Shown here piece after piece: positions 29,787-39,919 of a stretch of 64,000 nucleotides of DNA. Below the pieces are notes generated by a model. The model was not told where the DNA came from. It saw nothing but the letters and a program-made list of their open reading frames with translations, and searched no databases. Source of the DNA: Haberlea rhodopensis (taxonomy: Eukaryota; Streptophyta; Magnoliopsida; Lamiales; Gesneriaceae); the NCBI GenBank assembly GCA_907163345.1, contig CAJQUN010000001.1, forward strand, positions 6,820,001 to 6,884,000, in the 5' to 3' direction. The translations under genes were made by a program, and so were the position numbers. Positions within the stretch are counted from its first letter, which is position 1. Every line of letters begins with the position of its first letter.

Positions 29787-32260
29787 TGAGAGGAAGATCG
29801 ACGGAGCGTGACTCCAGTGGGAGTCATAAGTATGGTAGATCCAAATCCAGAAGTAAGAAGAAGAATTTTTACTGCTATAAATGTGGCGGTAAAGGGCACT
29901 TCAAGAAAGATTGTACGAGTAAGAAGAGTGTCGAGAAAGATTCTCAAGGAAATGCTGCCAGTACCTCAGATGGTGGAGAAATACTATTCAGCGAAGCAGC
30001 AACAGTTGCGGAAGGCAGACAAATATTTTATGACACATGGATAATGGATTCAGGAGAGACGTGGCACATGACGTCTCGGAGAGAATGGTTCGACCAATAT
30101 GAACCAGTCTCAGGAGGATCTGTATTCATGGGAAATGACCATGCCTTGGAAATCGCTAGAGGCGGAACTATCAAAATTAAAATGTTTGATGGTACTATTC
30201 ACACCATACAGGAGGTACGACACGTGAAGGGTCTGACAAAGAATCTTTTGTCTTTGGGACAATTGGATGATATCGGGTGCAAAACCCGTATCGAAAATGG
30301 GATCATGAAGATTGTAAAAGGCGCGCTTGTGGTATTAAAGGCGGAAAAGGCTTACAAGAATATGTATGTACTTCTGGGGGAGACACACAAAGAGGCAGAA
30401 CTAGCTGTTGCATCGACTAGTTCGGGAGAAGAATTAACAGTGTTATGGCATAGGAAGCTCAGGCATATGTCAGAACGAGGGTTGAAGGTTCTCTCAGAAC
30501 GGAAGCTGCTGCCGGGGCTTACAAAAGTGTCTCTACCCTTTTGTGAGCATTGTGTTACCAGTAAACAACATAGACTAAAGTTTGGCACATCTAGTGCCAA
30601 AAGCAGCGATATATTGGAGCTGATTCATTCTGATGTTTGGCAAGCACCGGTTGTATCTCAAGGAGGAGCGAGATATTTTGTCTCGTTCATTGATGATTTC
30701 TCTAGAAGATGCTGAGTGTATCCTATCAAGAAGAAATCAAATGTTTTTTCAGTCTTCAAAGTGTTCAAAGCGCGAGTTGAACTTGACTCTGAAAAGAAGA
30801 TCAAGTGTTTGAGGACTGACAATGGAGGAGAATATACCAATGACAAATTTGATGCATATTGTCAACAAGAGGGCATCAAAAGGCAATTCACAACGGCTTA
30901 CACGCCTCAACAGAATGGAGTGGCGGAGCGGATGAATAGAACCCTGTTGGATAGAACAAGAGCTATGCTAATGACTGCGGGTCTAGCCAAGTCATTTTGG
31001 GCAGAAGTAGTCAAGACCGCCAGTTATATTATCAATCGATCTCCATCAGTGGCGATTGATCTGAAGACTCCGATGGAGGTGTGGACAGGAAAGCCAGTGG
31101 ATTATTCTCGGTTACATACATTTGGAAGTTCGGTATATGTTCTATACAATGAACAAGAAAGATCGAAGTTGGATTCTAAATCCAGAAAGTGCATCTTCTT
31201 GGGCTATGCTGATGCTGTTAAGGGGTATCGCTTGTGGGATCCCACTGCCCACAAACTGATTATCAGCAGGGATGTTATCTTCGAGGAAGATAAAGTGAAG
31301 GGAGACAAAGGCACACTGAATTCAGATACTACTACAATTCAGGTGGAAAATAAGATAGAAGAAGATCAAGTTTCTTCTGAGGTATTACCAGAGTACGATG
31401 AACAAGAACCAGATGAGTCAGAGGTTCTCAAAGCCAGGCAGTCTACTCGCGAGAGAAGACCACCTGTTTGGCTTTCAGATTATGATACTGAAAGCAATAT
31501 TGCATACTGCTTGCTGACAGAGGATGGTGAGCCATCGAGTTTCCAGGAGGCTACTCGAAGTTCGGATATATCCCTATGGATGCAAGCTATGCAGGAAGAA
31601 TTGGAGGCCTTGGACCGGAATAAAACTTGGGATCTTGTTTCACTACCACGAGGACGAAAAGCCATCGGTAACAGATGGGTCTATAAGATCAAACGTGATG
31701 GTAACAACCAAGTGGAAAGATATCGTGCAAGATTGGTGGTGAAAGGATATGCTCAGAAAGAAGGTATCGACTTCAATGAGATATTTTCTCCTGTGGTTCG
31801 GCTTACAACAGTCAGAGTAGTATTGGCATTATGTGCGGTGTCTAACCTACATCTAGAGCAGCTAGATGTGAAAACAGCTTTTCTTCATGGAGATCTTGAA
31901 GAAGAAATTTATATGCTCCAACCAGAAGGTTTTGCTGAAATAGGCAAAGAGAACTTGGTTTGCAGGTTGAACAAATCTCTGTACGGTCTCAAACAGGCGC
32001 CGAGGTGTTGGTACAAGAGATTTGATTCCTATATCATGAGCCTTGGGTACAACAGACTCAATGCAGATCCTTGTGCTTATTACAAGAGATCTGGGGACAA
32101 TGATTACATCATTTTGTTGTTGTACGTGGACGACATGTTGGTCGCAGGCCCCAACAATGATCGAGTCCAAGAATTAAAGGCACAATTGGCTAGGGAATTT
32201 GATATGAAGGACTTGGGACCGGCAAACAAGATTCTAGGGATGCAAGTTCACCGAGACTGA
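29783..32260 (+). pseudogene. Copia-2 zinc knuckle, protease, integrase and RT, one internal stop
   Basis: One frame interrupted by TGA at 30713-30715 (a Trp codon would fit, in SRRC-VYPIK). Order: zinc knuckle CYKCGGKGHFKKDC, protease WIMDSGETWHMT, pre-integrase LWHRKLRHMSERG (the usual Gly before His is Arg), integrase LIHSDVW, LRTDNGGEY and TPQQNGVAERMNR, linker with RQSTRERRPP, then RT with WVYKIKRDG, FLHGDLEEEIYM, YGLKQAPRCWYKRF and YVDDMLVAG. It stops with TGA at 32258-32260 just after MQVHRD, again in frame with what follows. Catalytic residues are otherwise kept. Confidence 0.93.
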
Positions 32261-32296
32261 AGTAACAGAAAGATTTGGCTTTCCCAGAAAAACTAT

Positions 32297-33090
32297 TTGA
32301 AGAAAATCTTGCAACGCTTCAACATGCAAGATTGTAAGCCAATATCTACCCCTCTTCCTGTTAACTTCAAGTTATCCTCCGATATGAGTCCTAGCAGTGA
32401 AGCAGAGAGGATTGAGATGTCTCGAGTACCGTATTCATCAGCGGTGGGAAGTTTAATGTTTGCTATGATCTGTACAAGACCAGACATTGCACAAGCAGTG
32501 GGAGCAGTCAGTCGGTACATGGCGAATCCTGGACGAGAGCATTGGAGTACTGTTAAGAGGATCCTTAGATACATTAAGGGTACCTCGGATGCTGCATTAT
32601 GTTATGGAGGATCAGATTTTACACTCAGGGGCTATGTAGATTCAGATTATGCAGGTGATCCGGATAAAAGAAAATCTACTACTGGTTATGTGTTTACACT
32701 TGTAGGAGGAGCAGTAAGCTGGGTTTCAAAACTGCAGACAGTTGTAGCTTTATCTACAACGGAGGCAGAATATATGGCAGCTACTCAAGCTTGCAAGGAG
32801 ACGATATGGACTCAAAGGCTATTGGAGGAGATTGGCCATAAACAAGAGAAAGTTCCTTTGTTTTGTGACAGTCAGAGTGCCTTGCACATTGCAAGGAATC
32901 CAGCCTTTCATTCTAGGACTAACACATTGGCGTTCAATTTCACTTTGTGAGGGAAGTAGTAGAAGACGGAAGTGTGGATATGCAGAAGATCCATACGAAG
33001 GAGAACCTAGCTAATATTCTGACAAAGCCTGTTAATAATGAGAAGTTTGAGTGGTGCAGATCCTCAAGTGGCCTAGCAAAAACGTAAGCA
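32297..33090 (+). pseudogene. Copia-2 RT end and RNase H
   Basis: Same frame as the preceding piece. 32297-32950 covers the RT thumb (GSLMFAMICTRPD, WSTVKRILRYIKG) and RNase H (GYVDSDYAGDPDKRKS, STTEAEYMAA, FCDSQSALHIARN). A missing base near 32924 shifts the frame. The expected C-terminal RNase H tail, with a histidine-rich segment and ILTKPVNNEK, is readable in the next frame to about 33090. Confidence 0.88.
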
Positions 33091-33160
33091 GCAGGGTAAG
33101 GCGAGATTGAAGGGTGTGGAGATGTGCTTGATTCTCAATCAAATCTCCAAGTGGGAGAAA

Positions 33161-33553
33161 TGTTGACTAGCTGTCCTCATTAATGAGGGCAGCTGGTTGT
33201 TGGCGGATGGGAAGATGGCGGTTGGTGGATATGCATTTAATGCACATCTTCAACTCTATAAATAGAGCTCTTCTGATTTCATTTCATTCATTCCATTTCA
33301 GAGTGTTCTCTCATATCTCTACATTTGAGTGTGTATTCTATAATATTTGTGAGGTAGTTTTCTCCTATATTGAGAGTGTTGTTCTCTTTGAAAGATAGAG
33401 AGATGTTGTAACCCACAAAATATTATAGTGAAATCTTTTCATCTTGCCCGTGGTTTTTACCCTAATTTTAGGGGTTTTCCACGTAAATTCTGGTGTCCAT
33501 TTTATTTCATTTTCGCTATTTTCTATCCCATGTTGCCGCACCTGGGGCCAACA
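33161..33553 (+). repeat. 3' LTR of Copia-2
   Basis: 393 bp, about 98-99% identical by eye to 28650-29044. Confidence 0.95.
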
Positions 33554-34033
33554 ATAAACTGCAAGAAAAAAATAATATGTATTTTTCACGAATCCAACGA
33601 AAGAATATGCTGATAGAGCATTTAGAACTTACCAAGTTCCCCAATATACTTTCCCCGAAAAGATATTAAAAAATTCAGTGATTACATTACGTATAGATTC
33701 TACCAAATAGAAAACATAATTAAAATGAAAAAATCCCATCTTATAAGAACAAACGACACACATAACGAAACCAAAACCAAAATTCAAGAAATGAAAAATA
33801 AATACAAAGAAAAAGGAAAAAGACTAACCTAGTACTACATGGCCTTCTCGGAACTTCAGGTTCAAACTTAACGGGGATACCAAGAAACATCAAACCTATC
33901 AAAACAAAAAAATGCATTAAGTGGAAGTAGCTTAAAACAAGATACTGAAAAAAAAACAACGGCGGACCAGCAAATTTCGAAAGAACAAAGGCAAAAGAAA
34001 TCTGTTTTCCGTTTTAAGTAAATGGTGTACCTC
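33554..34033 (-). other. RopGAP intron flanks around exon A
   Basis: A/T-rich intron-like DNA. The part 33896-34033 resembles 61980-62130 on the far side of the nested copia, suggesting an old duplication inside the gene. Confidence 0.5.
33829..33895 (-). pseudogene. RopGAP exon A (end of CRIB motif)
   Basis: 67 bp between acceptor (TGTTTTGATAG) and donor (ACTAG then GTTAGT). It reads FLGIPVKFEPEVPRRPCST; the family has FNGFLGLPVEFEPEVPRR at the end of the CRIB motif that binds active ROP. The first codons (GLM) do not fit unless one base was lost. Its 3' end (AG) plus the first base of exon B make the Ser of SVFGV, so the splice phase agrees. Confidence 0.85.
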
Positions 34034-34552
34034 TGTTAAGATTATGGCCCAACTAATCAAAGCACATTAAGGCTTAACTAGTCCTTTACCTTAATTAACC
34101 TACCCTGATCTGATTATTAAAGTTGCCTCCTTCATTCTGCTGAATATCAGTACGTGCGCCTCTTTTTCCTTTGTGTGTCTGAACGTGCGCCTCTTTCACC
34201 ACTCTTCTCTCTCGCCTTTCTTCCTGTTCTTATTCTGTGTGATTACCGTCTCTCTCTTTGTGGGCGCGGCGGGTTGAGCGAGAGGGTCCTATTGTCCGGT
34301 TGCTTTGTGCTCCGATTGTTTGGCATGTGGTTAGTGGTTCAGGCGAGGCTGTTGGCTGTGAGCTCCCTGCCTTGTGCTTTGTGCTTGAGGCTGAGAGTGT
34401 GAGTAGTTTCGGTGGGTTTGGTGGTTCTGTCAGAGGGTGTTGGCCGTGTACTCCTTGTCCGTTTTGCTTTGTGCTTAGGCGGCTGAACAGTAGGTTTGGG
34501 GTGTCGACAATTTCCGGTCTTTACCTTGGTTTATCTCCTTCACGTAGATTGG
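34034..34552 (+). repeat. 5' LTR of Copia-3
   Basis: 519 bp from TGTTAAGATTATGG to ACGTAGATTGG, directly followed by the primer site. The spurious Cys/Arg/Leu-rich frames in it are not genes. Confidence 0.9.
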
Positions 34553-34564
34553 TGGTATCAGAGC
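34553..34564 (+). other. Primer-binding site (tRNA-Met) of Copia-3
   Basis: TGGTATCAGAGC adjoining the 5' LTR. The untranslated leader runs on to 34950 without a recognised feature. Confidence 0.88.
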
Positions 34565-34950
34565 GGCTATCCGCACCTGGTGGGTGAACAGCGACGCTCA
34601 GGAAACGGCTGTTCGACGGCTCAGTTCCTGTTCCAGTTCGGCTTTTCGGTGGAAAAACCCGAGAAGGTTGGCCTCTGGGTTGTAAGTGATTGGCTTGAAC
34701 CCTAAAACTTTTACAGTTTTGTTGATTGTCTAGGTCATAGGTTCTGAGGCTTGCTTGCCGTAGAAAACTAGGAATTTGTGTGATTCTATGTTTTCTGTGA
34801 TTTTCAGTGTGGCTCACTGAAATTTTAAAATTGTCTAAAACTTTCATTTTTTTCATTATCTGTGCCAATTTTATGTGGTCCTGCTTCTGCTGCTTACTTT
34901 GTATAATTTGTTAGCCTGTGATTTAGTGTGCCTTATTTTGCTTGTGTGCA

Positions 34951-35495
34951 ATGGCTTCTATTTCTGGCTATAATATGGAACCCTTCAATGGAAAATCAGA
35001 TTTTTTTATTTGGCAACAGAAAATGAAAGGAATTTTGATTCAACAGAAAGTGTTTAAGGCAATAGGTGGTAATTATGCTGATGATGTAACCACTGCTAAG
35101 AAAGCTGAACATTATGAATTTGTTTACACTTCCATAATCTTGAACTTATCTGACTCTGTGCTCAGAAAATGTGGTAAACTTAATTCTGCTAAACTTCTTT
35201 GGGAAAAATTAGAAGAGCTTTATACGGAAACCTATTTGCCTAGTAAATTGTTTTTACTTGAAATTTTTTCAGATTCAAGCTTGACTTGAACAAAGATGTT
35301 GATGAGAACCTTGATGTGTTTACCAAATTGATTCAAGATATTAAGTTAACTGGAGATATGAATATTGATGATTATACTCTTATTGTGCTTTTAAATGCTA
35401 TTCCTGAGACCTATAGTGATGTCAAATCTGCTATTAAGTATGGTAGAGATTCTATTACTCTTGACAATGTGATTAATGGTCTTAAGATTAAATAA
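34951..35495 (+). pseudogene. Copia-3 gag, frameshifted
   Basis: Starts MASISGYNMEPFNGK at 34951. The ATG at 34942 only adds MCA. The gag core is readable (FFIWQQKMKGILIQQKVF, LWEKLEELYTETYLPSKLF), with a frame change near 35285 to a second piece (LDVFTKLIQDIKLTGD, LLNAIPETYSDVKSA) and a TAA at 35493-35495. Confidence 0.85.
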
Positions 35496-36300
35496 CTAGA
35501 TTTAAAAGTGAACAAATGTAGTAAGCAAAATTCAGGTGAAGTTATGCATGTAGGTCTCAACGTAGGTATAACAACAATCATAAATCTGATAATAACCATG
35601 GTAAGAACAAAGGAAAAATCAAGACTAGGTCTATGTCTAGGCCTATGAATAGAAAGTGTTTTAACTATGCTGATTCTAATCACTTTATTAAAGACTGTCA
35701 TAAAAAGAAAAATCAAAAACATCATGAGAACAACCAATCTTATGAACAAGTGAATCATGCTTCTTCATCGGGTGAAAACTCTCGGGTGATATCTTTATGG
35801 TGAATGATTTATGTGATTCTGTGATTCTGTGCATTCATCTACTGTATGTGAAAATGAATGGCTAATTGATTCTGGTCGCTCTTATCACATGTCACCACTT
35901 AGAAATTTTTTACTAATTATAAAGAAGTTGAAAATGGTTCTGTTTCTATGGCTAATTAGAAACTTTGTAAAGTTGCTGGCATTGGTGATATTTACTTAAT
36001 TGATTCTGGTTATTCTTTGACTCTAAACGATGTAAGACATGTTCCTGCTTTGTGAAATAATTTGATGTCTTGTGCTGCTTTAGAATCTGGTGGTCTTGAG
36101 GGTAAATGGGGAAATGGAATAATGAGAATATTAAAGGGTTCTTTGGTAGTTTTCAAAACTGAAAAGAAAAGAAACCTTTATGTTTGCAAAACTGAATCTT
36201 ATATGATAATGTGAATTCTGTGACTGATGACTTGACTGATCTGTGGCATAGAAGATTAGGTCATATGAGTTCTAAAGGTCTAGAGATTTTGCATAAAAAA
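35496..36300 (+). pseudogene. Copia-3 zinc knuckle and protease region, heavily decayed
   Basis: A degenerate knuckle (CFNYADSNHFIKDC; the second Cys is now Tyr) lies near 35659-35700. The protease loop WLIDSGRSYHMSP, which keeps the catalytic DSG, lies near 35855-35893. The pre-integrase start LWHRRLGHMSSKG is at about 36240. Stops and shifts separate all three. Confidence 0.75.
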
Positions 36301-37021
36301 ATGTTGCTTTGGTAAAGACAAGTTGTCTTGCATGCCTTTCTGTGATTCTTGTGTTTATGGCAAACAACAAAGAGTTAAATTCTCGGTTTCCCCTTCCCCT
36401 AATGTGACTAAGAGTTCTGCGATTCTTGAGTACTTGCATGCTGATGTGTGGGGTCTCTCTAGTGTTCCTACACAAGGTGGTAATAAATACTTCCTAGCCA
36501 TGATTGATGACTTTTCTACAAAAGTATGGGTTTTTCTAATGAAAAATAAATCAGATGCTTTTGAAAAGTTTCAAAATTGGAAGATTTTAATTGAGAACCA
36601 AACTGGTAAAAAGATTAAGAAACTTATGACTGATAATGACTTGGAGTTCTGTAATTCTTTGTTTGACAATTTGTGCAATGAATATGGGATTCAAAGGCAC
36701 AAGAGTGTGCCCTATACCCCTTAGCAAAATGGTGTTGCTGAGAGAATGAATAGGACTCTCCTTGAGAAAGTTAGAAGTATGCTTGCATCTTCTGGCCTCT
36801 CAAAGAAGTTTAGGGGCGAAGTAGTTGTGACAGCTGCTTACTTGATCAATAGATCTCCTTCTATGCATTTAAATGGGTTGTGTTCTGAATCTGTTTTTGT
36901 TGGTAAAGAACTTGATTTTTCTAATCTTAAAGTGTTTGGTTGCTCTGCTTTTGTGCATAGGAAATGTGATAAACTTGAACCTAGGTCTACTAAGTGTGTC
37001 TTCGTAGGTTATCCCGAGTGA
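36301..37021 (+). pseudogene. Copia-3 integrase, broken
   Basis: Pieces 36323-36724 and 36746-37021 in the same frame, separated by TAG at 36722-36724 where the TPQQNGV motif requires CAG. It keeps FCDSCVYGKQQRVKF (zinc domain end), YLHADVWG (first Asp), MTDNDLEFCN (second Asp), GVAERMNRTLLEKVR (Glu) and the FGCSAFVH and RSTKCVFVGY tail. It ends in TGA (37019-37021), again one base away from a Gly codon. Confidence 0.85.
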
Positions 37022-37105
37022 GTTAAGGGATATAGACTATGGCTAAGAAGTGAACCTGGTTTTAAAAGCATTATAAGTAGGGATATAATTTTCAATGAGT
37101 CTGTA

Positions 37106-37960
37106 ATGCCTTGCTTGCTTCCTTCTGTGCCTGTTGATGAGCATTTGCCTGGTGTGCTTCATGTTAATGATAACAATGTCCCTTTTGCTGAAAATCATGT
37201 GAACTTGCCTATTAATGAACCTGAGATTCATGAAAAAATGCCTGAAAATCATGATATTGTTGTTGAACATGAACATGTTGTGCATGATGAATTGGTTACT
37301 GATGAACAAGAAGATTTGCATGATTATCAATTGACCAGAGATAGGGCTAGGAGAAACATAAGACAACCTGCTAAGCTAAGTGACTTTGACCTTGCTTCTT
37401 ATGTGTTCAATGTGTTTGAATCAATTGATAACTGTGAACCTAAAACCTACAATGAAGCTTTGAAATCCAAAAATGCTAATGACTGGCTGTGTGCTATGAA
37501 AGAGGAAATGCATTCTTTGATTGTGAATCATACTTGGATTCTTGTTCCTAAATCTGTTAATTGCTCAGTTGTTGATTGCAAATGGTTGTTTAAGGTTAAG
37601 AATGAAAATGATTATGTTAGGTTCAAAACTAGACTTGTAGCTAAAGGTTTTACTCAAAAAGAAGGTGTAGACTTCACTGAAATTTTTGCTCCTGTTGTTA
37701 AATCCACTAATGTGAGAATTATGTTTTCTCTTGTTGCTCAATTTGACTGGGAACTTATACAAATGGATGTAAAAATTGCCTTTTTGCATGGTGACCTTGA
37801 TGAAAAGATTTATATGAAGCAACCTGAAGGCTTTATTGATTCTAAAAACCCTGATAATGTCTGTTTGCTCAAGAATTCTTTGTATGGTCTAAAGCAATCC
37901 CCTATGCAATGGAATAAGAAGTTTGATGAGTGCATGCTTTCCTTAAACCTGCTAAGCTAA
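37106..37960 (+). pseudogene. Copia-3 RT, first (upstream) copy, truncated
   Basis: 284 codons: acidic linker, then RT fingers and palm (WLFKVKNENDYVRFKTRLVA, the FLHGDLDEKIYM block, YGLKQSPMQWNKKF). It breaks off at about 37946, before the catalytic YVDD, where the sequence jumps back about 580 bp to ACCTGCTAAGC, the start of a second partial copy. Confidence 0.88.
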
Positions 37961-37975
37961 GTGACTTTGACCTTG
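37365..37975 (+). repeat. Partial tandem duplication of Copia-3 RT
   Basis: The about 582-bp unit 37365-37946 is followed by the first 29 bases of a second unit (37947-37975). After the Athila insertion that unit resumes at 59351 and continues to the end of pol. The two copies differ by about 4%, and the second lacks 75 bp (equivalent to 37461-37535, an in-frame loss between short CTT repeats). Confidence 0.85.
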
Positions 37976-38311
37976 TGATGTGACTAGAAATAGACACATC
38001 TATTACGTTTAATTGTTTACGATTTGGTATGTTTTGATGGATAATTTGATACATATGCTACCTAATCGTATATTTGTGTAATTGTAGGTGGAATCGAAGA
38101 AATCGAGCTAACTAAAGCGAATAAAGGTCAAGAAATGCTTTGGAGCTAATAAGGACTCAATGTAGATCAAGAAAAAGGCTAAAAATGTAATTTTAGTAGA
38201 GGCGATCGACCGCAGGAAGGAGGCAATCGATCGCCTATGGACAGAAAGTTGAGCAACAAAATTCACGCTGCATCGATCGATCGCGAGGGTGAGGCGATCA
38301 ATCGCCAAAAC
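37976..38311 (+). repeat. LTR of the rearranged Athila, part 1
   Basis: Begins TGATGTGACTAG. It contains GCGATCGATCGC-type palindromes and is interrupted by Copia-4 at 38312. Confidence 0.9.
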
Positions 38312-39782
38312 TGTAAGGAATCCAACACACAAGTGCGCAACGGAAATAAAAATTTGGATTCCTAACCGAGGACCTATACAGAGTATTCATATCGGAATGA
38401 TTAAAAGAGTCACACCCTTGTAGCGTGTTTGATGCAGAAACGATGCCAATGTCACGAGTCACGAGCAACACCTCCAAGATCTTGCTCTACGGTATCCACA
38501 CGATCAAATCGAACAAGGGACGTTCAAGAACAAGTTGCTAGACTTATTCTTGAACCAAAGCTGAACTCATGGTTCAAAACCGATCAACGGCGGTCGTTCC
38601 TTCCACCACTATTCACGGCGGCGACGTGAAGATGGAGGAGAAGAGGAGGCGGCGGCCGAGAGCTCAAAGGAGTAGGATTAGGTTTTGTGATGTCTTGGAT
38701 TAATTCTTAATTAACCTTGATATCATTTATATATTAGATTTAATTAAAGTTCAAGGCTTTCTTAAAGCCTCATGGGCCCAAACTCATGATTTAATTAAAT
38801 CCTTATAATCATGTAATTAAGACTCTTCTTAATTAATTAATTCATCCAATAAATTTAATTCCCTTTATCGATTTAATCTTTTGTGCGACCCGATAGGATC
38901 TTGTAAGGCAGTAACATAAAATCTCATTTTATGTCACAAGCAATGAACGGTATCTAGCAACACATCAAGGCTACCCAAATTACAAGAATGTCATTGACTC
39001 GACATAACCTTAGAACTTGTGATAAAATTAACCATGTAACTTAATCCCTTTGTCCATGTGTTTAGATTGAACACGAGTCATGGAATAGTCATACTCGTAT
39101 ATTCAATCTCTATTTCTTGATCCCCAAGTAGAACTAGAATAAACGAATAAGCTCGATATCACATATCGACTCATTCGAGCACGGTCATGCATTTTAGTCT
39201 TACTTGATCAAGGGCCCAAACACTTCCCCTGTTATATAGGAGGGACAAATCCTATCTTGATCCATCAACATCCCTCTACATAATTCATAGTGTATCCAAT
39301 AGCTGTCTTTATAGTTTACCCTGTTACAGGTAACGTTTGACAATATCAAGATACATAACTCCTTATGTTGGGATCTCTGATGATCTCAAGTCGTAAGGAT
39401 TACATACATTATTATTACTATGAGAATTGCTTATGACACTCATATAACTATCCATGTAGCATTCTCATGGTGGGTCTGTCCAGCACATCGTTCTCTAACA
39501 TGTACCCATGTGTTGATTTGATATCTCATATCCATGAATTAATTCATCAATCAAAACATACTAGTCTCAATGCATTATCATTATCCTTATTCATGATAAT
39601 ACTTGACTAGGGACAATCTTTAAAAACAATACAATATTATTCTAAGGATATTAACTTATATATCAATTCATATTGCACAGATATTCGAATAAGATATAAT
39701 AATGATTTGCCATTAATAAATCATAATACATTGTATGTCATAAACAATCATCTAATGACTTGTCTTAGGGCATATCCCAACA
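38312..39782 (-). repeat. 3' LTR of Copia-4
   Basis: 1471 bp; in minus orientation TGTTGGGATATGCC...GATTCCTTACA. Confidence 0.95.
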
Positions 39783-39919
39783 AATCTCCCACTTGCACTA
39801 AGACCAATCAGACATATACTTAATGCCTAGAGATCTAGTATGACGATCATGCTTCTGCTGTGACAGTGGCTTCGTCAATGGGTCTGATACATTATCATCT
39901 GTTGGTACTTTGCATATTT

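Larger units (their letters stand above)
28650..33553 (+). mobile_element. Ty1/copia element, Tnt1/Tork-like (Copia-2), in RopGAP intron
   Basis: 4904 bp on the plus strand. LTRs 28650-29044 and 33161-33553, target duplication ataaa on both sides (28645-28649, 33554-33558), tRNA-Met primer site 29047-29058 and purine tract CAAGTGGGAGAAA (33148-33160). The gag and pol resemble tobacco Tnt1. The LTRs differ at about six places. The polyprotein has a one-base shift after gag, two TGA stops and a one-base deletion near the end, so this copy is inactive. Confidence 0.95.
22498..33895 (-). pseudogene. CRIB-RhoGAP (RopGAP) pseudogene, four exons seen
   Basis: Minus-strand exons A (33829-33895), B (28163-28263 plus 23233-23246), C (23003-23121) and D (22498-22728) together follow the plant RopGAP order: end of the CRIB motif, linker, then the RhoGAP domain up to the FAPNMTH block. 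In plants these proteins switch off ROP small GTPases at the plasma membrane. It is a pseudogene: three in-frame stops in exon D, a phase mismatch between B and C, a 4.9-kb copia inside exon B, another in the A-B intron, and a 27.6-kb element upstream of A. The first exon(s) with the start codon and the C-terminal exons were not recognised. It is the only host-gene relic found in the window. Confidence 0.9.

Noticed and set aside
34154..34868. Overlapping frames in the Copia-3 5' LTR and leader
   Set aside because: They lie in LTR and untranslated leader and recur as shadows in the 3' LTR (61254-61576).
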